NCBI GenBank assembly: GCA_964611585.1 | Contig: CAZTAK010000001.1 | Coordinates: 11,265-75,264 of the forward strand | Source of the DNA: CAZTAK01 sp964611585 | GTDB taxonomy: Bacteria; Pseudomonadota; Alphaproteobacteria; SHVP01 | Direction: 5' to 3' | Length of the DNA stretch: 64,000 nucleotides | Shown here: positions 34,122-43,301 of the stretch, in pieces | Position numbering within the stretch: position 1 is the first letter of the stretch | How the letters are laid out: the number at the start of each line of letters is the position of its first letter | The notes under the pieces: model-generated | The model's input: only the letters and a program-made list of their open reading frames with translations | Databases searched by the model: none | What the model was told of the DNA's origin: nothing | Position numbers and translations under genes: made by a program

Positions 34122-35137
34122 TTCGCCTCAAACCCCCGTTGGGCGCCCCCGAACAAGAACTGCGCCGGATCCGATTCGATTTGGTTGGTGAGCCGCGCCA
34201 GGCTCCCCATCAATTGGCGCAGGTCGTGGATCAGACCCGAAAACTCATACAAACCATCGGCGGAAAAATCGGCGAGCGGTTGCTGGGTGTCGGCGACCAG
34301 AATGTTCAGCCGATCCGACACCTGAGTCACCGATTGAGCGGTGCGCTGGGCATCCGTCAGCAACGTCCGCACATCGTTTTCGACCACCGCATCGACGCCC
34401 GAAATCGTACCGCGCAGCGTCGACAAGGTAGCCTCGGCGCCATCGGCCAGCAGCGCAACCTGCGAATCGAGACCGACGATCAGGTCGTTGAGCGATTCCG
34501 CCGCCTTGCGCATTTCGACCGAAGTGCGGTCGATGTTGGACATGATGCTGCCGAATTCGTCGGCGCGCGCGCCAAGCTCGCCGGTAACGGCCTGGGTGTC
34601 TTCGAGAATCTCGGTGATCGTCAGAATATTGTCGTCGTTGACCAGCGCCGTCACCTGTTCGATCAGTATGGTGGCCTGATTCAAGAGCTCGGGCGCGTCG
34701 GCGAACAGACGCTGGAACTGCGACGGCGCCGAATCGATCTCCGCAAGCCGTTGGCCGGGCCGCGGGCGCAACGGCGGGCTGTCGGCACTGCCGCCGGTAA
34801 TCTGAACCAGCGAGACGCCGGTAATGCCCTGTAGCTGCAAGGTTGCCACCGAATCGGATTTGATCGGCGTATTGGTGGCAACTTCGATGACAACGCCGAC
34901 GCGGCTGGGATCGTCCGGATCGAGGGCGATGTCCTGCACGGTGCCAACCGGTATTCCGTTGTAGAGCACGCTGGAGGCTGTCGAGAGGCCGGCGACCGAG
35001 CCCTCGAAAAAGATCTGATAACGCGTGAACTCACGGTCGATTTCGATCTTGGCGAGCCAGATCACGAATCCGAACAGACCGATGATGATTACCAGGACAA
35101 AGGTCCCGACCAGCAGATGGTGTGCGCGCGTTTCCAT
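34118..35137 (-). CDS. mlaD: MCE/MlaD-family substrate-binding protein
   Basis: A 339-residue protein with one N-terminal membrane anchor (HHLLVGTFVLVIIIGLFGFVIWLAKI) and an MCE domain (RYQIFFEGSVAGLSTASSVLYNGIPVGTVQDIAL, VATLQLQGITGVSLVQITGG). A long helical C-terminal part (about 150-320) is expected to form the tunnel through the periplasm. It binds phospholipid for transport between membranes. In one operon with permease, ATPase and lipoprotein genes. Confidence 0.88.
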   Translation of the reverse strand: METRAHHLLVGTFVLVIIIGLFGFVIWLAKIEIDREFTRYQIFFEGSVAGLSTASSVLYNGIPVGTVQDIALDPDDPSRVGVVIEVATNTPIKSDSVATLQLQGITGVSLVQITGGSADSPPLRPRPGQRLAEIDSAPSQFQRLFADAPELLNQATILIEQVTALVNDDNILTITEILEDTQAVTGELGARADEFGSIMSNIDRTSVEMRKAAESLNDLIVGLDSQVALLADGAEATLSTLRGTISGVDAVVENDVRTLLTDAQRTAQSVTQVSDRLNILVADTQQPLADFSADGLYEFSGLIHDLRQLMGSLARLTNQIESDPAQFLFGGAQRGFEAK

Positions 35138-35158
35138 GGTCGATCCTCGGCAGCCGCT

Positions 35159-35929
35159 CTATCCGGCCAGCGCCGCACGCCCGCGCGGGCCGTGGAAGTA
35201 TTCCCGAATCCACGGATGATCGCTCTGCAGCATTGCGTCCATCGACCCCACGACCTCAACGCGCTTTTCCGCCAGAACCGCAATACGGTCGCAGATTGTA
35301 TGCAGGCTGTCCAGATCGTGGGTCACCATGAAAACGGTGAGACCAAGCGAGCGGTGCAACTGCAGAATCAACTGGTCGAAGGCGGCCGCGCCGATCGGAT
35401 CGAGCCCGGCGGTCGGTTCGTCGAGAAACAGAATGTCCGGATCCATGGCCAGTGCCCGGGCAAGGCCCGCGCGCTTGCGCATACCGCCCGACAGTTGCGA
35501 CGGAAACTTGAGTCCGGCGTCGGCGGGCAAACCGACCATCGCCACCTTCAGCGTCGCGATTTCGTCGAGCAACGCCGGTGACAGTTTGGAATGCTGTTTT
35601 AGCGGCGCCTGGATATTTTCAGCGACCGTCAGCGAACTGAACAGCGCCCCGTCCTGAAACAAGACGCCCCAGTGTTCTTCCAGGCGGTGCAATTGTCGCG
35701 ACGATACGCCTGTCACCGGATGGCCCAGCACCTCGATCGACCCGCTGGCCGGGCGCTTGAGTCCGACTATGGAGCGCAACAACACCGATTTGCCGGTGCC
35801 CGATCCGCCGACCACACCCAGAATTTCGCCCCGCATCACGTCGAGATCGAGGTTGTCGTGGACCGCCTGCAAACCAAACTGGGTGCGCAGGCCGCGAATC
35901 CGGATGGCGATGCCGTTATCGTGCGCCAC
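35159..35929 (-). CDS. mlaF: MlaF-type ABC transporter ATPase
   Basis: A 256-residue ATPase: Walker A GGSGTGKSVLLRSI (about residue 41), Q-loop GVLFQDGALFSSLTV, signature LSGGMRKRAGLARALAMDPD, Walker B ILFLDEPTAGLDPIG and switch His VTHDLDS. The FPSQLSGGMRKRAGLARA sequence is typical of MlaF/Mkl. The start is GTG 35929, 8 bases after the permease stop. Powers lipid transport across the inner membrane. Confidence 0.9.
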   Translation of the reverse strand: MAHDNGIAIRIRGLRTQFGLQAVHDNLDLDVMRGEILGVVGGSGTGKSVLLRSIVGLKRPASGSIEVLGHPVTGVSSRQLHRLEEHWGVLFQDGALFSSLTVAENIQAPLKQHSKLSPALLDEIATLKVAMVGLPADAGLKFPSQLSGGMRKRAGLARALAMDPDILFLDEPTAGLDPIGAAAFDQLILQLHRSLGLTVFMVTHDLDSLHTICDRIAVLAEKRVEVVGSMDAMLQSDHPWIREYFHGPRGRAALAG

Positions 35930-35937
35930 GACCGCCC

Positions 35938-37071
35938 TCAAACGCCGACGATCTGGAAAAAGATCGAGAACGCCGCATCGACCACGATCACCAGGAAGAT
36001 CGACTCGACGACCGAACGAGTGGTGCGCTGGCCCACGCTTTCGGCCGAGCCCTCGACTTGCAACCCCTCGTAGCACCCGACCATCGCGATCAGAAACCCG
36101 AAAACCGGCGCCTTGATGATGCCGACCCAGAACGACCACAGGCCGACCGCATCGTTGAGGCGCTCGACGAAGGCCGCCGGCGAGATGCCGAGCACGATCC
36201 ACGACATCAGGCCGCCGCCGAGAAGACCCATGATATCGGAGAAGAACGCCAGCAGCGGTAGCGTTATTACCAGCGCCAGGAGGCGCGGCAGCACCAGCAC
36301 CTCCATCGGATCGAGGCCGAGCGTCTGCATGGCATCGACTTCTTCGTGCACCTTCATCGATCCGATTTGGGCCGTAAAGGCGCTGCCGGAACGGCCGGCG
36401 ACAACGATCGCGGTCAGAAGAATCCCGATCTCGCGCAACACCGAGACCGCCACCAGATTGACGACGAACACCTCGGCACCGAAGCGGACCAGCTGGCTTG
36501 CGCCCTGAAAGGCCATCACGACGCCGATCAGGAACGAAATCAGGGCCACGATAGGGAGCGCGTTCAGGCCAACCTGCTCGATGTGATAGATCAGCGGCGT
36601 CACCCGGAGCCGCCACGGCCGTACCGCAGTGCCCGCCAGTGTCGTCACGATCCGGCCGAAGAATCCCAGCAACGCCACGCCCTCGCGCGCAACCTCTTCG
36701 CTGGCAGCACCGACGTGGGCGATCATTTGCAAAAAGCCGGTGCCCTCGCCAGTTTCCGGTTCGTGCGGCTTGTCGCTGCGGCTGACGGCGTCGAACAACG
36801 ATTGCTGATCGGCGGACGCGCCTTCGACGCGCACGGTCGCGCCGGCCGCCGACCAGTCCCGCGCCGTCCGGTAGAGCACCCATGCGCCGGCGGTATCGAG
36901 GCGTTCAAGCCGACTGAGATCGATGCGGACCGACCGCGCTGCCGGAACGCTGACGCGTTTCAGTTCGCCGTCGAGGCGACCGATGCTGGCAACATCCCAA
37001 TTGCCACCGGCCGAGAGGACGAATTCGTCCCCCTCGCCGCCCGTTTCCAACCAGCCCTGATCCGCGACCAT
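35938..37071 (-). CDS. mlaE: STAS-MlaE fusion permease
   Basis: A 377-residue protein. The first about 105 residues form a STAS domain (VRIDLSRLERLDTAGAWVLYR with the usual D-T-A-G turn), here fused to the permease; in enterobacteria the STAS partner is a separate protein, MlaB. The MlaE part has ALPIVALISFLIGVVMAFQGA, REIGILLTAIVVAGRSGSAFTAQIGSMKVHEEVDAMQTLGLDP and five or so membrane helices. The fusion is common in alphaproteobacteria. ATG 37071 begins the operon. Confidence 0.88.
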   Translation of the reverse strand: MVADQGWLETGGEGDEFVLSAGGNWDVASIGRLDGELKRVSVPAARSVRIDLSRLERLDTAGAWVLYRTARDWSAAGATVRVEGASADQQSLFDAVSRSDKPHEPETGEGTGFLQMIAHVGAASEEVAREGVALLGFFGRIVTTLAGTAVRPWRLRVTPLIYHIEQVGLNALPIVALISFLIGVVMAFQGASQLVRFGAEVFVVNLVAVSVLREIGILLTAIVVAGRSGSAFTAQIGSMKVHEEVDAMQTLGLDPMEVLVLPRLLALVITLPLLAFFSDIMGLLGGGLMSWIVLGISPAAFVERLNDAVGLWSFWVGIIKAPVFGFLIAMVGCYEGLQVEGSAESVGQRTTRSVVESIFLVIVVDAAFSIFFQIVGV

Positions 37072-37304
37072 AGTTTCATCTTATTTGGCTGGCAGTGTCG
37101 GTATCGGTGCGGTCCTGCCTCGGCGCGGGAAAATCATGACATGGCACGAATTTGTGATCAAGAAGCCCTAATTGCTCCGAATTCGGCTTTTATTAAGCGG
37201 TTTCGGGTATTGCTGCGGTGCCGCATGGTCAGTAATGTCGCCGTCCAACAATTCGGCGCCCCCGGCCCAAACCCGGGGGGGAACCCCTGATGAAGGAGAA
37301 ATAA

Positions 37305-37709
37305 ATGAATTTGGCGAAATCCCTTGCACTCAGTACAGCGTTTGCCATCGGCCTCGGTGCGGTCCCGGCGCTTGCGCAGGATACCGCAAAGGGGAAACGG
37401 TTGTTCAAGCGCTGCGCCGCGTGCCACACACTCGAAGAAGGCGGCAAGAACAAGGTTGGGCCCAACCTGTTCGGCATCCTGGGGCAGCAAATCGCGACTG
37501 CCGAGAACTTCCGTTTCTCGAACGCGTTCAAGGAGCTGGATTTCGCATGGGACGAGGCGAAAATGGACGAATTCATCCTGGCGCCGAAAAAGATGATTCC
37601 GGGCACAAAGATGGCTTTTCCCGGCTTGCGCAAGGAGCAGGACCGGGCGGACCTGATCGCCTACCTCATGGAGGCGACGACAACCAGCACGGCGGATGCA
37701 ACCGACTGA
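37305..37709 (+). CDS. Periplasmic class I cytochrome c
   Basis: A 134-residue protein with a signal peptide (LAKSLALSTAFAIGLGAVPALAQ) and a c-type heme site CAACH (about residue 41). The axial Met lies in IPGTKMAFPGLRKEQDRADLIAYL, and VGPNLFGILG matches the conserved P-N-L-x-G loop. It is a soluble electron carrier of the mitochondrial-like cytochrome c2 type. ATG 37305 follows AAGGAGAAATAA. A terminator follows at 37754. Confidence 0.9.
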   Translation: MNLAKSLALSTAFAIGLGAVPALAQDTAKGKRLFKRCAACHTLEEGGKNKVGPNLFGILGQQIATAENFRFSNAFKELDFAWDEAKMDEFILAPKKMIPGTKMAFPGLRKEQDRADLIAYLMEATTTSTADATD

Positions 37710-37753
37710 GCCCGTGCCGGCCCGGAAAATCGAATAGCGGCGCCTGCGGGCGA

Positions 37754-37784
37754 AAAACGACGTCTTTGGACGCCGTTTTCTTTT
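37754..37784 (+). terminator. Intrinsic terminator after cytochrome c gene
   Basis: Stem AAAACG-A-CGTC with GACG-C-CGTTTT (ten pairs and one mismatch), TTTG loop, then CTTTT. It lies 45 bases after the stop codon. Confidence 0.78.
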
Positions 37785-37917
37785 GCCGCCAATCCGGACT
37801 TTTTGACCGACGACCCGGGCGGCGCCCCGTCCCGGCGCGCGGCGCGATTGCGGTCGAGCGCCTTTCGCCCGTAGGATCGATATCCGCCGCGCGGTACCCA
37901 ATCCATGCCTTGCTGAT

Positions 37918-39150
37918 ATGAGCCTGGTTCTCGAGTTTCTCGAATTCGTCGAAAAGAAAGCGCCGCCATCGGTCTCGGCGCTGTTGGCCCGAATTCTGCT
38001 CAAGTGCCGCGAAACGACCGGCGCCGAAGCGGGCACGGTCCATGTGGTGCGCCGGCGCGGGCGCCAGACCCTGCTCGAAATGGTGCAACGCCAGAACGAC
38101 GCGGTTCCGGTGGCCCCGGCAGCAGATGACCGCGCCAGCCCCGTCAATACGGCAACCATCGTCGGATTCGCCGCCGCCACCGGCGAGCCCGTGCGCGAGT
38201 CCGACGTACGCCGGATTCGCTCGAACAAGCCCTACGCATTCAACCGCAACCTGGACCCGCCCGGTTATGTCACGCGCTCGGTTCTGTGCTTGCCGGTAAA
38301 GAACTTTCAGGGCGACGTCGTCGCCGTGGTCGAACTGATCAACCGCCGGCTAAAGGGGCGCGAGGTGCCCGCTGCCTTTACGCGCGACCAGGCCAACCTG
38401 CTACTGCCGGTGATGCGGGTGCTGTCTGGATATATCGAACGCACCGACAATCTCGAAAGGATCGCGGCGCAAAACGTCAAACTTCGCCAGCGCGCGCGCA
38501 CGCTCGCCAAGCAGCGCGCCAAAGTTGCCGACCTTCAGGAACAGACCGAAGACGCCTTCAAACTTTCGATCAGCCTGCTGGCGCGAGCCGCAGAAATTCA
38601 CGACGAAGGCACCGGCAACCACATCGTCCGGGTCAACGAGTACAGCTATTACCTAGCCGACAAGCTGGGGATGCCGCGCGCGTTCTGCAACGAAATCCGC
38701 TACTCGGCACAACTCCACGACGTCGGCAAAATGGTGGTCGATGCCGCCGTGCTCAAGAAGGGCGGCAAACTGACCAACGACGAGCGTCAGGAAATGAACA
38801 AGCATCCGATCTACGGCTATCAGATTCTGTCGCATTCCCACCGCCTCAAACTGGCCGCAGGGATCGCCCTGTTTCATCATGAAAAATGGGACGGCAGCGG
38901 TTACCCCAACCGCGTAAAAGGCGAAGAGATTCCGATTTCGGCGCGTATCGTCGCAGTCGCCGATGCCTACGACGCGCTGCGCTCGGCGCGTCCCTACAAG
39001 CCCGGCTACAGCCACGAACGGACTGTTGAGATCATCGCCAAGGGTGATGAGCGCATCGACCCCAAGGGCCATTTCGATCCGACGGTGATCGACGTGTTCT
39101 CGCAGCATCACCGTGGCATGGCAAAGATCTGCCAGAAGTTTGTCGACTGA
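37918..39150 (+). CDS. GAF/HD-GYP c-di-GMP phosphodiesterase-like protein
   Basis: A 410-residue protein. Residues about 10-165 form a GAF domain (CRETTGAEAGTVHVV, TRSVLCLPVKNFQGDVVAVVELINRR). A short coiled linker is followed by HD-GYP (about 215-405): HDEGTGNHIVRVNEYSYYLA, YSAQLHDVGKMVVDAAVL with HD, HHEKWDGSGYPNRVKGEEIP with the GYP motif, and RIVAVADAYDAL. Metal and GYP residues are all kept, so it is probably active in degrading c-di-GMP. No transmembrane segment. ATG 37918 has no strong ribosome site. Confidence 0.87.
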   Translation: MSLVLEFLEFVEKKAPPSVSALLARILLKCRETTGAEAGTVHVVRRRGRQTLLEMVQRQNDAVPVAPAADDRASPVNTATIVGFAAATGEPVRESDVRRIRSNKPYAFNRNLDPPGYVTRSVLCLPVKNFQGDVVAVVELINRRLKGREVPAAFTRDQANLLLPVMRVLSGYIERTDNLERIAAQNVKLRQRARTLAKQRAKVADLQEQTEDAFKLSISLLARAAEIHDEGTGNHIVRVNEYSYYLADKLGMPRAFCNEIRYSAQLHDVGKMVVDAAVLKKGGKLTNDERQEMNKHPIYGYQILSHSHRLKLAAGIALFHHEKWDGSGYPNRVKGEEIPISARIVAVADAYDALRSARPYKPGYSHERTVEIIAKGDERIDPKGHFDPTVIDVFSQHHRGMAKICQKFVD

Positions 39151-39222
39151 CGGCGCCGTGCCGTTTTTTTCGGAGAGCCGCCCGACCGGCCGGCGCCCGC
39201 ACGCCGCAACAGGGATTATCAG

Positions 39223-39372
39223 CCGCGAAAAACGGCACGGAGTGCAACTGCGTTGACGAAATCGGGCCGCTTCCCTACGGGAAGGTGCCCGCCCGCCCGG
39301 CCCGCCACTGCGGGCTGTAATGACGACGTGCAGCCGCGACGAACGGCATCGGTTACGACCGCGTTGACATTC
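39223..39372. repeat. Imperfect direct repeat with shared GCGTTGAC
   Basis: The segment near 39221-39258 (GCCGCGAAAAACGGCACGG, then ACTGCGTTGACG) recurs near 39332-39370 (GCCGCGACGAACGGCATCGG, then ACCGCGTTGACA). A third GCGTTGAC lies at 39463. The second copy ends in the -35 hexamer of the promoter described next. Confidence 0.6.
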
Positions 39373-39392
39373 CCTCGGGCATTCTCAATACT
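39364..39392 (+). promoter_or_regulatory. Sigma70-type promoter for a small RNA or leader
   Basis: TTGACA at 39364-39369, exactly 17 bases, then AATACT at 39387-39392. The -35 is perfect; the -10 matches at four of six positions. The predicted start (39398 or so) coincides with the beginning of the hairpin at 39397. Confidence 0.5.
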
Positions 39393-39396
39393 TTGG

Positions 39397-39455
39397 AGGT
39401 CGGCTCCTGACACTGGTAGAAATACTAGTCGTTTATTGGCGCCGACCTTTTTTTT
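39397..39455 (+). ncRNA. Candidate very small structured RNA with own terminator
   Basis: The outer stem AGGTCGGC (39397-39404) pairs with GCCGACCT (39441-39448) and runs into eight T (39448-39455). Inside, ACTGGTA (39412-39418) pairs with TACTAGT (39423-39429) around a GAAA tetraloop, a GNRA-type loop. A promoter sits just upstream, so a transcript of about 57 bases would start and end within this structure. No such RNA is known to me. An alternative is an attenuator in the leader of the ABC transporter operon starting at 39654. The rest of the gap 39151-39653 is gene-free; its part 39456-39550 is notably AT-rich. Confidence 0.45.
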
Positions 39456-39653
39456 ATTAATTGCGTTGACTTGTTTAGTTGCATGGCGATTTCAATAAGT
39501 AAAAGTATCAATACTAGGGTGCAAATAATGGGCGGCACTATTGTCCAGCCAAGTATTGTGACCGCGAATTAGCGCGGGGGAAAGAACGGTCGGTGCGCCG
39601 GATTGAATCGTCGCGGGGAACCGTAACGGAGGCGCTAACAGATGGAGGAAACC

Positions 39654-41354
39654 ATGGCGCACACCAAAGACCCAAAACTACACGCCTACATTCCCGAGCT
39701 GATCGAACAGTTTCGGAAACGCGAAATCAGCCGCCGCGAGTTCCTGCGGACGGCAACGCTTCTGGGCGTCTCGGCGACCGCCGCCTATGCGGTTGCGGGC
39801 CGGATCGACGGCCAGACCTTCGTACCGCAGGCCCGCGCCCAGATGAAGAAGATGGGCGGCCACCTGCGTTTCGGCATGAGCGTTCAGGAAGTCACCGACC
39901 CGGCAATCTTCGACTGGACCGAGAAAGGCAACGGCGCACGGCAAATCGTCGAATCGCTGGTTCGAATCGGAAACGACAATATCGCCCGCCCCTATCTGGC
40001 GGAACGCTGGGAGGCCTCGGAAAACCTTAAGACCTGGACTTTCCATCTTCGGCGCGGCGTCAAATGGTCGAACGGGGACACCTTCAACGCCGACGACCTG
40101 ATCTTCAATATGGAACGCTGGCTCGACCCTGCCACCGGTTCGTCGAACCAGTCCCGGTTCGGCACCATGACGACGACCGCTGACACCGGCAAGAAGGACG
40201 ACAACGGCAATCCGGTTATGTCGACGACCATGACCGGGGGCGCAATTGAGCGGATCGACGATCATACCGTGCGCTTTCACCTCAATACGCCGAACGTAGC
40301 GATCCCGGAAAGTTTCGGCGACTACCCGGCGTTGATTGTGCACCGGCGGTTTTCGGACGAAGGCGGCGATCTTTCGAAAAACCCGGTCGGGACCGGCCCC
40401 TATCGTCTTGCCGAGTACGTCGTCGGCGAAAAGCTGGTGCTGGAAAAGCGTCCGGCCTCGGAATACTGGGGCGACGAATTCGCCCTCGACAAGATCACCT
40501 ACATCGATACCGGCGACGATCCGGCGGCCTCTCTGGCGGCGCTTGCCTCGGGGCAGATCGACATCAACCACCAGTTCGGCGTCGAACTGATCGACGCGGT
40601 GCAGCAAATTCCGACGCTCAACCTCAATGAAACGCCGACCGCGGCAACCGGCGTCGCCCGAATGCACGTTACCGAAAAACCGTTCGATGATCCGCGCGTG
40701 CGCAAGGCGATCCGGCTGACCGTCGATCATCAGCGCCTGGTCGATATCGTCTTTCGCGGCCATGGGTTGCCGTCGGAAGACCACGCCGTGGCGCCCATTC
40801 ACCCCGAATACGCGGCCCTGCCCGAGGTCAAACGCGACATCGAGCAAGCCAAGGCGCTGTTGCACGAGGCCGGATTTGATAATGGTCTCGACCTGCAAAT
40901 CAACTGCGTCGCCAACCCGACCTGGGAGCAGAATTCGTGCACGGCGCTGGCCGAGATGGCGAAGCCCGCGGGCATCAACATCAAAGTCAACGTCATGCCG
41001 GGCGGCAGCTATTGGGGCAAGTGGCTGACTTGGCCGTTCGGTTTCACGTCGTGGGGCCACCGGCCGCTGGGTATTATCAACCTCGGTCTCGGCTACCGGA
41101 CCGGCGGCAAATGGAACGAAACGGGGCACAACAACCCGGAGTTCGACAAAGCGCTGGATGAAGCGACCGGCATTCTCGATCCCAGGGAGCGCAGCGTCGT
41201 GATGGCGAAGGTTGAAAAGCTCTTGCAGGACGACTCGGTGATTTCACAGTCGCTGTGGCGGTCGCTGTTCAACGCCAACAACAAGAAGGTGAAGGGCTGG
41301 ACACTCGGCAACGCATTGGAGCATCACCTCAACGACGTGTGGATCGACGCCTGA
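39654..41354 (+). CDS. ABC transporter substrate-binding protein, family 5 (peptide/nickel type)
   Basis: A 566-residue protein with a Tat signal (ISRREFLRTATLLGVSATAAYAV) and the SBP_bac_5 fold: EVTDPAIFDW, YLAERWEASENLKTWTFHLRRGVKWSNGDTFNADDLIFNMERW (core: LRRGVKWSNGDTFNADD), NPVGTGPYRLAEYV, PFDDPRVRKAIRLTVDHQRLVD and FTSWGHRPLG. It binds an oligopeptide-like or other small amphipathic ligand in the periplasm. ATG 39654 is preferred because GGAGG lies six bases upstream; ATG 39642 is an alternative. First gene of a four-gene transporter operon. Confidence 0.88.
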   Translation: MAHTKDPKLHAYIPELIEQFRKREISRREFLRTATLLGVSATAAYAVAGRIDGQTFVPQARAQMKKMGGHLRFGMSVQEVTDPAIFDWTEKGNGARQIVESLVRIGNDNIARPYLAERWEASENLKTWTFHLRRGVKWSNGDTFNADDLIFNMERWLDPATGSSNQSRFGTMTTTADTGKKDDNGNPVMSTTMTGGAIERIDDHTVRFHLNTPNVAIPESFGDYPALIVHRRFSDEGGDLSKNPVGTGPYRLAEYVVGEKLVLEKRPASEYWGDEFALDKITYIDTGDDPAASLAALASGQIDINHQFGVELIDAVQQIPTLNLNETPTAATGVARMHVTEKPFDDPRVRKAIRLTVDHQRLVDIVFRGHGLPSEDHAVAPIHPEYAALPEVKRDIEQAKALLHEAGFDNGLDLQINCVANPTWEQNSCTALAEMAKPAGINIKVNVMPGGSYWGKWLTWPFGFTSWGHRPLGIINLGLGYRTGGKWNETGHNNPEFDKALDEATGILDPRERSVVMAKVEKLLQDDSVISQSLWRSLFNANNKKVKGWTLGNALEHHLNDVWIDA

Positions 41355-41463
41355 TTGGGCGGATGCGCGGGGCCGGCACCGGCCGGACCCGCGCACCCCG
41401 CGCGCCCGCCGCAAGGCCGAGGCGGCACGCGGCGTCTGACGCCGATCTGGCCGGCACCAAACT

Positions 41464-42396
41464 GTGACGCTTTTGCTGCTCAAACGCATCGGCTACCTGG
41501 TGCTGACCATGGTGGCGGTGTCGATCCTGGTATTCTTGCTGCTCGAAGTCTCGCCCGGCAGCGTTGCGGCCAAGGTACTGGGACCCTATTCGACACTGGA
41601 ACAGCGCGAACTGTGGCTCGCCGCCCACGGCTACAACGAGCCGGTCTTGCAGCGTTATCTCGACTGGTTGTGGCGGTTCTTCACGGGCGATTTTGGCGAA
41701 TCGACGCGCTTCAAGGTTCCGGTCGCCGATGTCCTGTGGCGCCGCCTCGGCAACACCGCCATCCTCGGCCTGACGGCGCTTGCGATCATCGTGCCGCTGT
41801 CGCTGGTGCTGGGCGTTCTGGCGGGTATGCGCGAGGGGTCCAAGCTCGACCGCGCAATTTCCATTGGGAGCATCTTCACCACCTCGATCCCCGAGTTCGC
41901 CAGTGCGGTGTTCGTCGCCGCCATCTTCGTCTTCTGGCTGGGCTGGCTGCCGGGAACCTCGGGCATGACCAACGGTTGGAATCCGATCGAGCTGATTCTT
42001 CCGGCCCTGGTACTGGTGCTCTACGACTTCGGCTATGTCACGCGCATGACCCGCGCCTCGATGGCCGAGGTGATGACCACGCCCTACATCCGGACCGCGG
42101 TTCTAAAAGGTCTGCCCTATCGCCGCATCATTACCCGGCACGCGCTTCGCAATGCGCTGATCGCGCCGTTCACGATCATCATGTTGCAGATCAACTGGCT
42201 TTTGTCGGGAGTGATCGTGGTCGAGTTCTTCTTTGCCTACAAAGGATTTGGCGCGCTTCTGCTCGAGGCGTCGCTCAACCAGGACATTTTCCTGATCGAA
42301 GCGTGCACCATGGTCGCCGTGTTCGTGGCGGTGACCACTCAGACGGTTGCGGACGTGGGGTACACCTACCTCAATCCGCGCATCCGGTTCAGTTGA
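41464..42396 (+). CDS. DppB/OppB-type ABC transporter permease
   Basis: A 310-residue permease with about six membrane helices, the N-terminal LLLKRIGYLVLTMVAVSILVFLLLEVSPG and the EAA-loop region RAVLKGLPYRRIITRHALRNALIA. A periplasmic loop after helix one (YLDWLWRFFTGDFGES) is typical of DppB. The start is GTG 41464 with no good ribosome site. Works with the next permease and the fused ATPase. Confidence 0.87.
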   Translation: MTLLLLKRIGYLVLTMVAVSILVFLLLEVSPGSVAAKVLGPYSTLEQRELWLAAHGYNEPVLQRYLDWLWRFFTGDFGESTRFKVPVADVLWRRLGNTAILGLTALAIIVPLSLVLGVLAGMREGSKLDRAISIGSIFTTSIPEFASAVFVAAIFVFWLGWLPGTSGMTNGWNPIELILPALVLVLYDFGYVTRMTRASMAEVMTTPYIRTAVLKGLPYRRIITRHALRNALIAPFTIIMLQINWLLSGVIVVEFFFAYKGFGALLLEASLNQDIFLIEACTMVAVFVAVTTQTVADVGYTYLNPRIRFS

Positions 42397-42444
42397 GGTA
42401 CCGGCGATGGCAGACTCACGAAGTGTTCAATCCGCCCCCGCGGG

Positions 42445-43299
42445 GTGCGCAGGGCGTTGGTGCGAACGATGAAGTCGTTCGCGTTGTTGCGGGAATCGCC
42501 GGTCGGCATGATCGGCACGGCGATCATCGTGCTGTGGATCGCGATTGCACTGCTGGCGCCGCTGATCGCGCCCTTTCCTCCCAACGCGCAGATCCTCCCG
42601 TTCGCAAGGCCGCTCGCGGCGGCGCCTGACGGCGGTACATTCTGGCTCGGCACCGATAATCTCGGGCGCGACATTCTCAGCCGCATCATCTGGGGCGCGC
42701 AGACGGTGCTGACCTATGCCCCGGCGGCGACCCTCAGCGCCTATGTCGTCGGCGTCGCCATGGGCCTTGCCGCCGGTTACCTGCGGGGCTGGATCGACGA
42801 AGTGCTGTCGCGGTTGAGCGACGTGATTCTGTCGTTCCCGATCCTGGTCCTCTACATCATCATCATCGCCACCGTCGGCGCTTCGGGCCTCAACATCATT
42901 CTCGCCGTCACTTTCGCCAGTACGCCCGGCATCATGCGAATCGTGCGGAGCCTGGTTCTCGACCTGCGCAACCGCAACTATGTCGCCGCGGCCGAGACCC
43001 GGGGCGAATCGACATGGCATATCATGCTGGTCGAGATTCTGCCCAACGCGCGCGGACCGCTCATCGTCGACGGCTGCCTGCGGCTCGGTTACGTCACGAT
43101 AACCATTGGCGCGCTCGGTTTTCTCGGGCTTGGGCTTCCGCCGCCCGATCCCGACTGGGGCACCATGGTGAATCAGGGACGGCCGATGGCGATGGTATTC
43201 CCGCACATGGTGCTTTACCCGTGCGCCGCGATTACCTCATTGGTGCTGGGCTTTAACCTGTTGGCCGACGGCCTGCGGGAAATCTCGCTCAAGGATTGA
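42445..43299 (+). CDS. DppC/OppC-type ABC transporter permease
   Basis: A 284-residue permease: VGMIGTAIIVLWIAIALLAPLIAPFPPNAQI, FWLGTDNLGRDILSRIIWGAQT, the loop AAAETRGESTWHIMLVEILPNARGPLIVDG and GALGFLGLGLPPPDPDWGTMVNQG, all DppC features. The start is uncertain: GTG 42445 gives about 24 residues before the first helix, ATG 42469 gives 16. Its TGA is 2 bases from the ATPase ATG. Confidence 0.86.
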   Translation: MRRALVRTMKSFALLRESPVGMIGTAIIVLWIAIALLAPLIAPFPPNAQILPFARPLAAAPDGGTFWLGTDNLGRDILSRIIWGAQTVLTYAPAATLSAYVVGVAMGLAAGYLRGWIDEVLSRLSDVILSFPILVLYIIIIATVGASGLNIILAVTFASTPGIMRIVRSLVLDLRNRNYVAAAETRGESTWHIMLVEILPNARGPLIVDGCLRLGYVTITIGALGFLGLGLPPPDPDWGTMVNQGRPMAMVFPHMVLYPCAAITSLVLGFNLLADGLREISLKD

Positions 43300-43301
43300 C
43301 G

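Noticed and set aside
39253..39498. Plus-strand frame of about 81 codons in the gap before the ABC transporter
   Set aside because: It spans the promoter, hairpin and T-run described there, and its product has no recognisable feature apart from a chance hydrophobic end.
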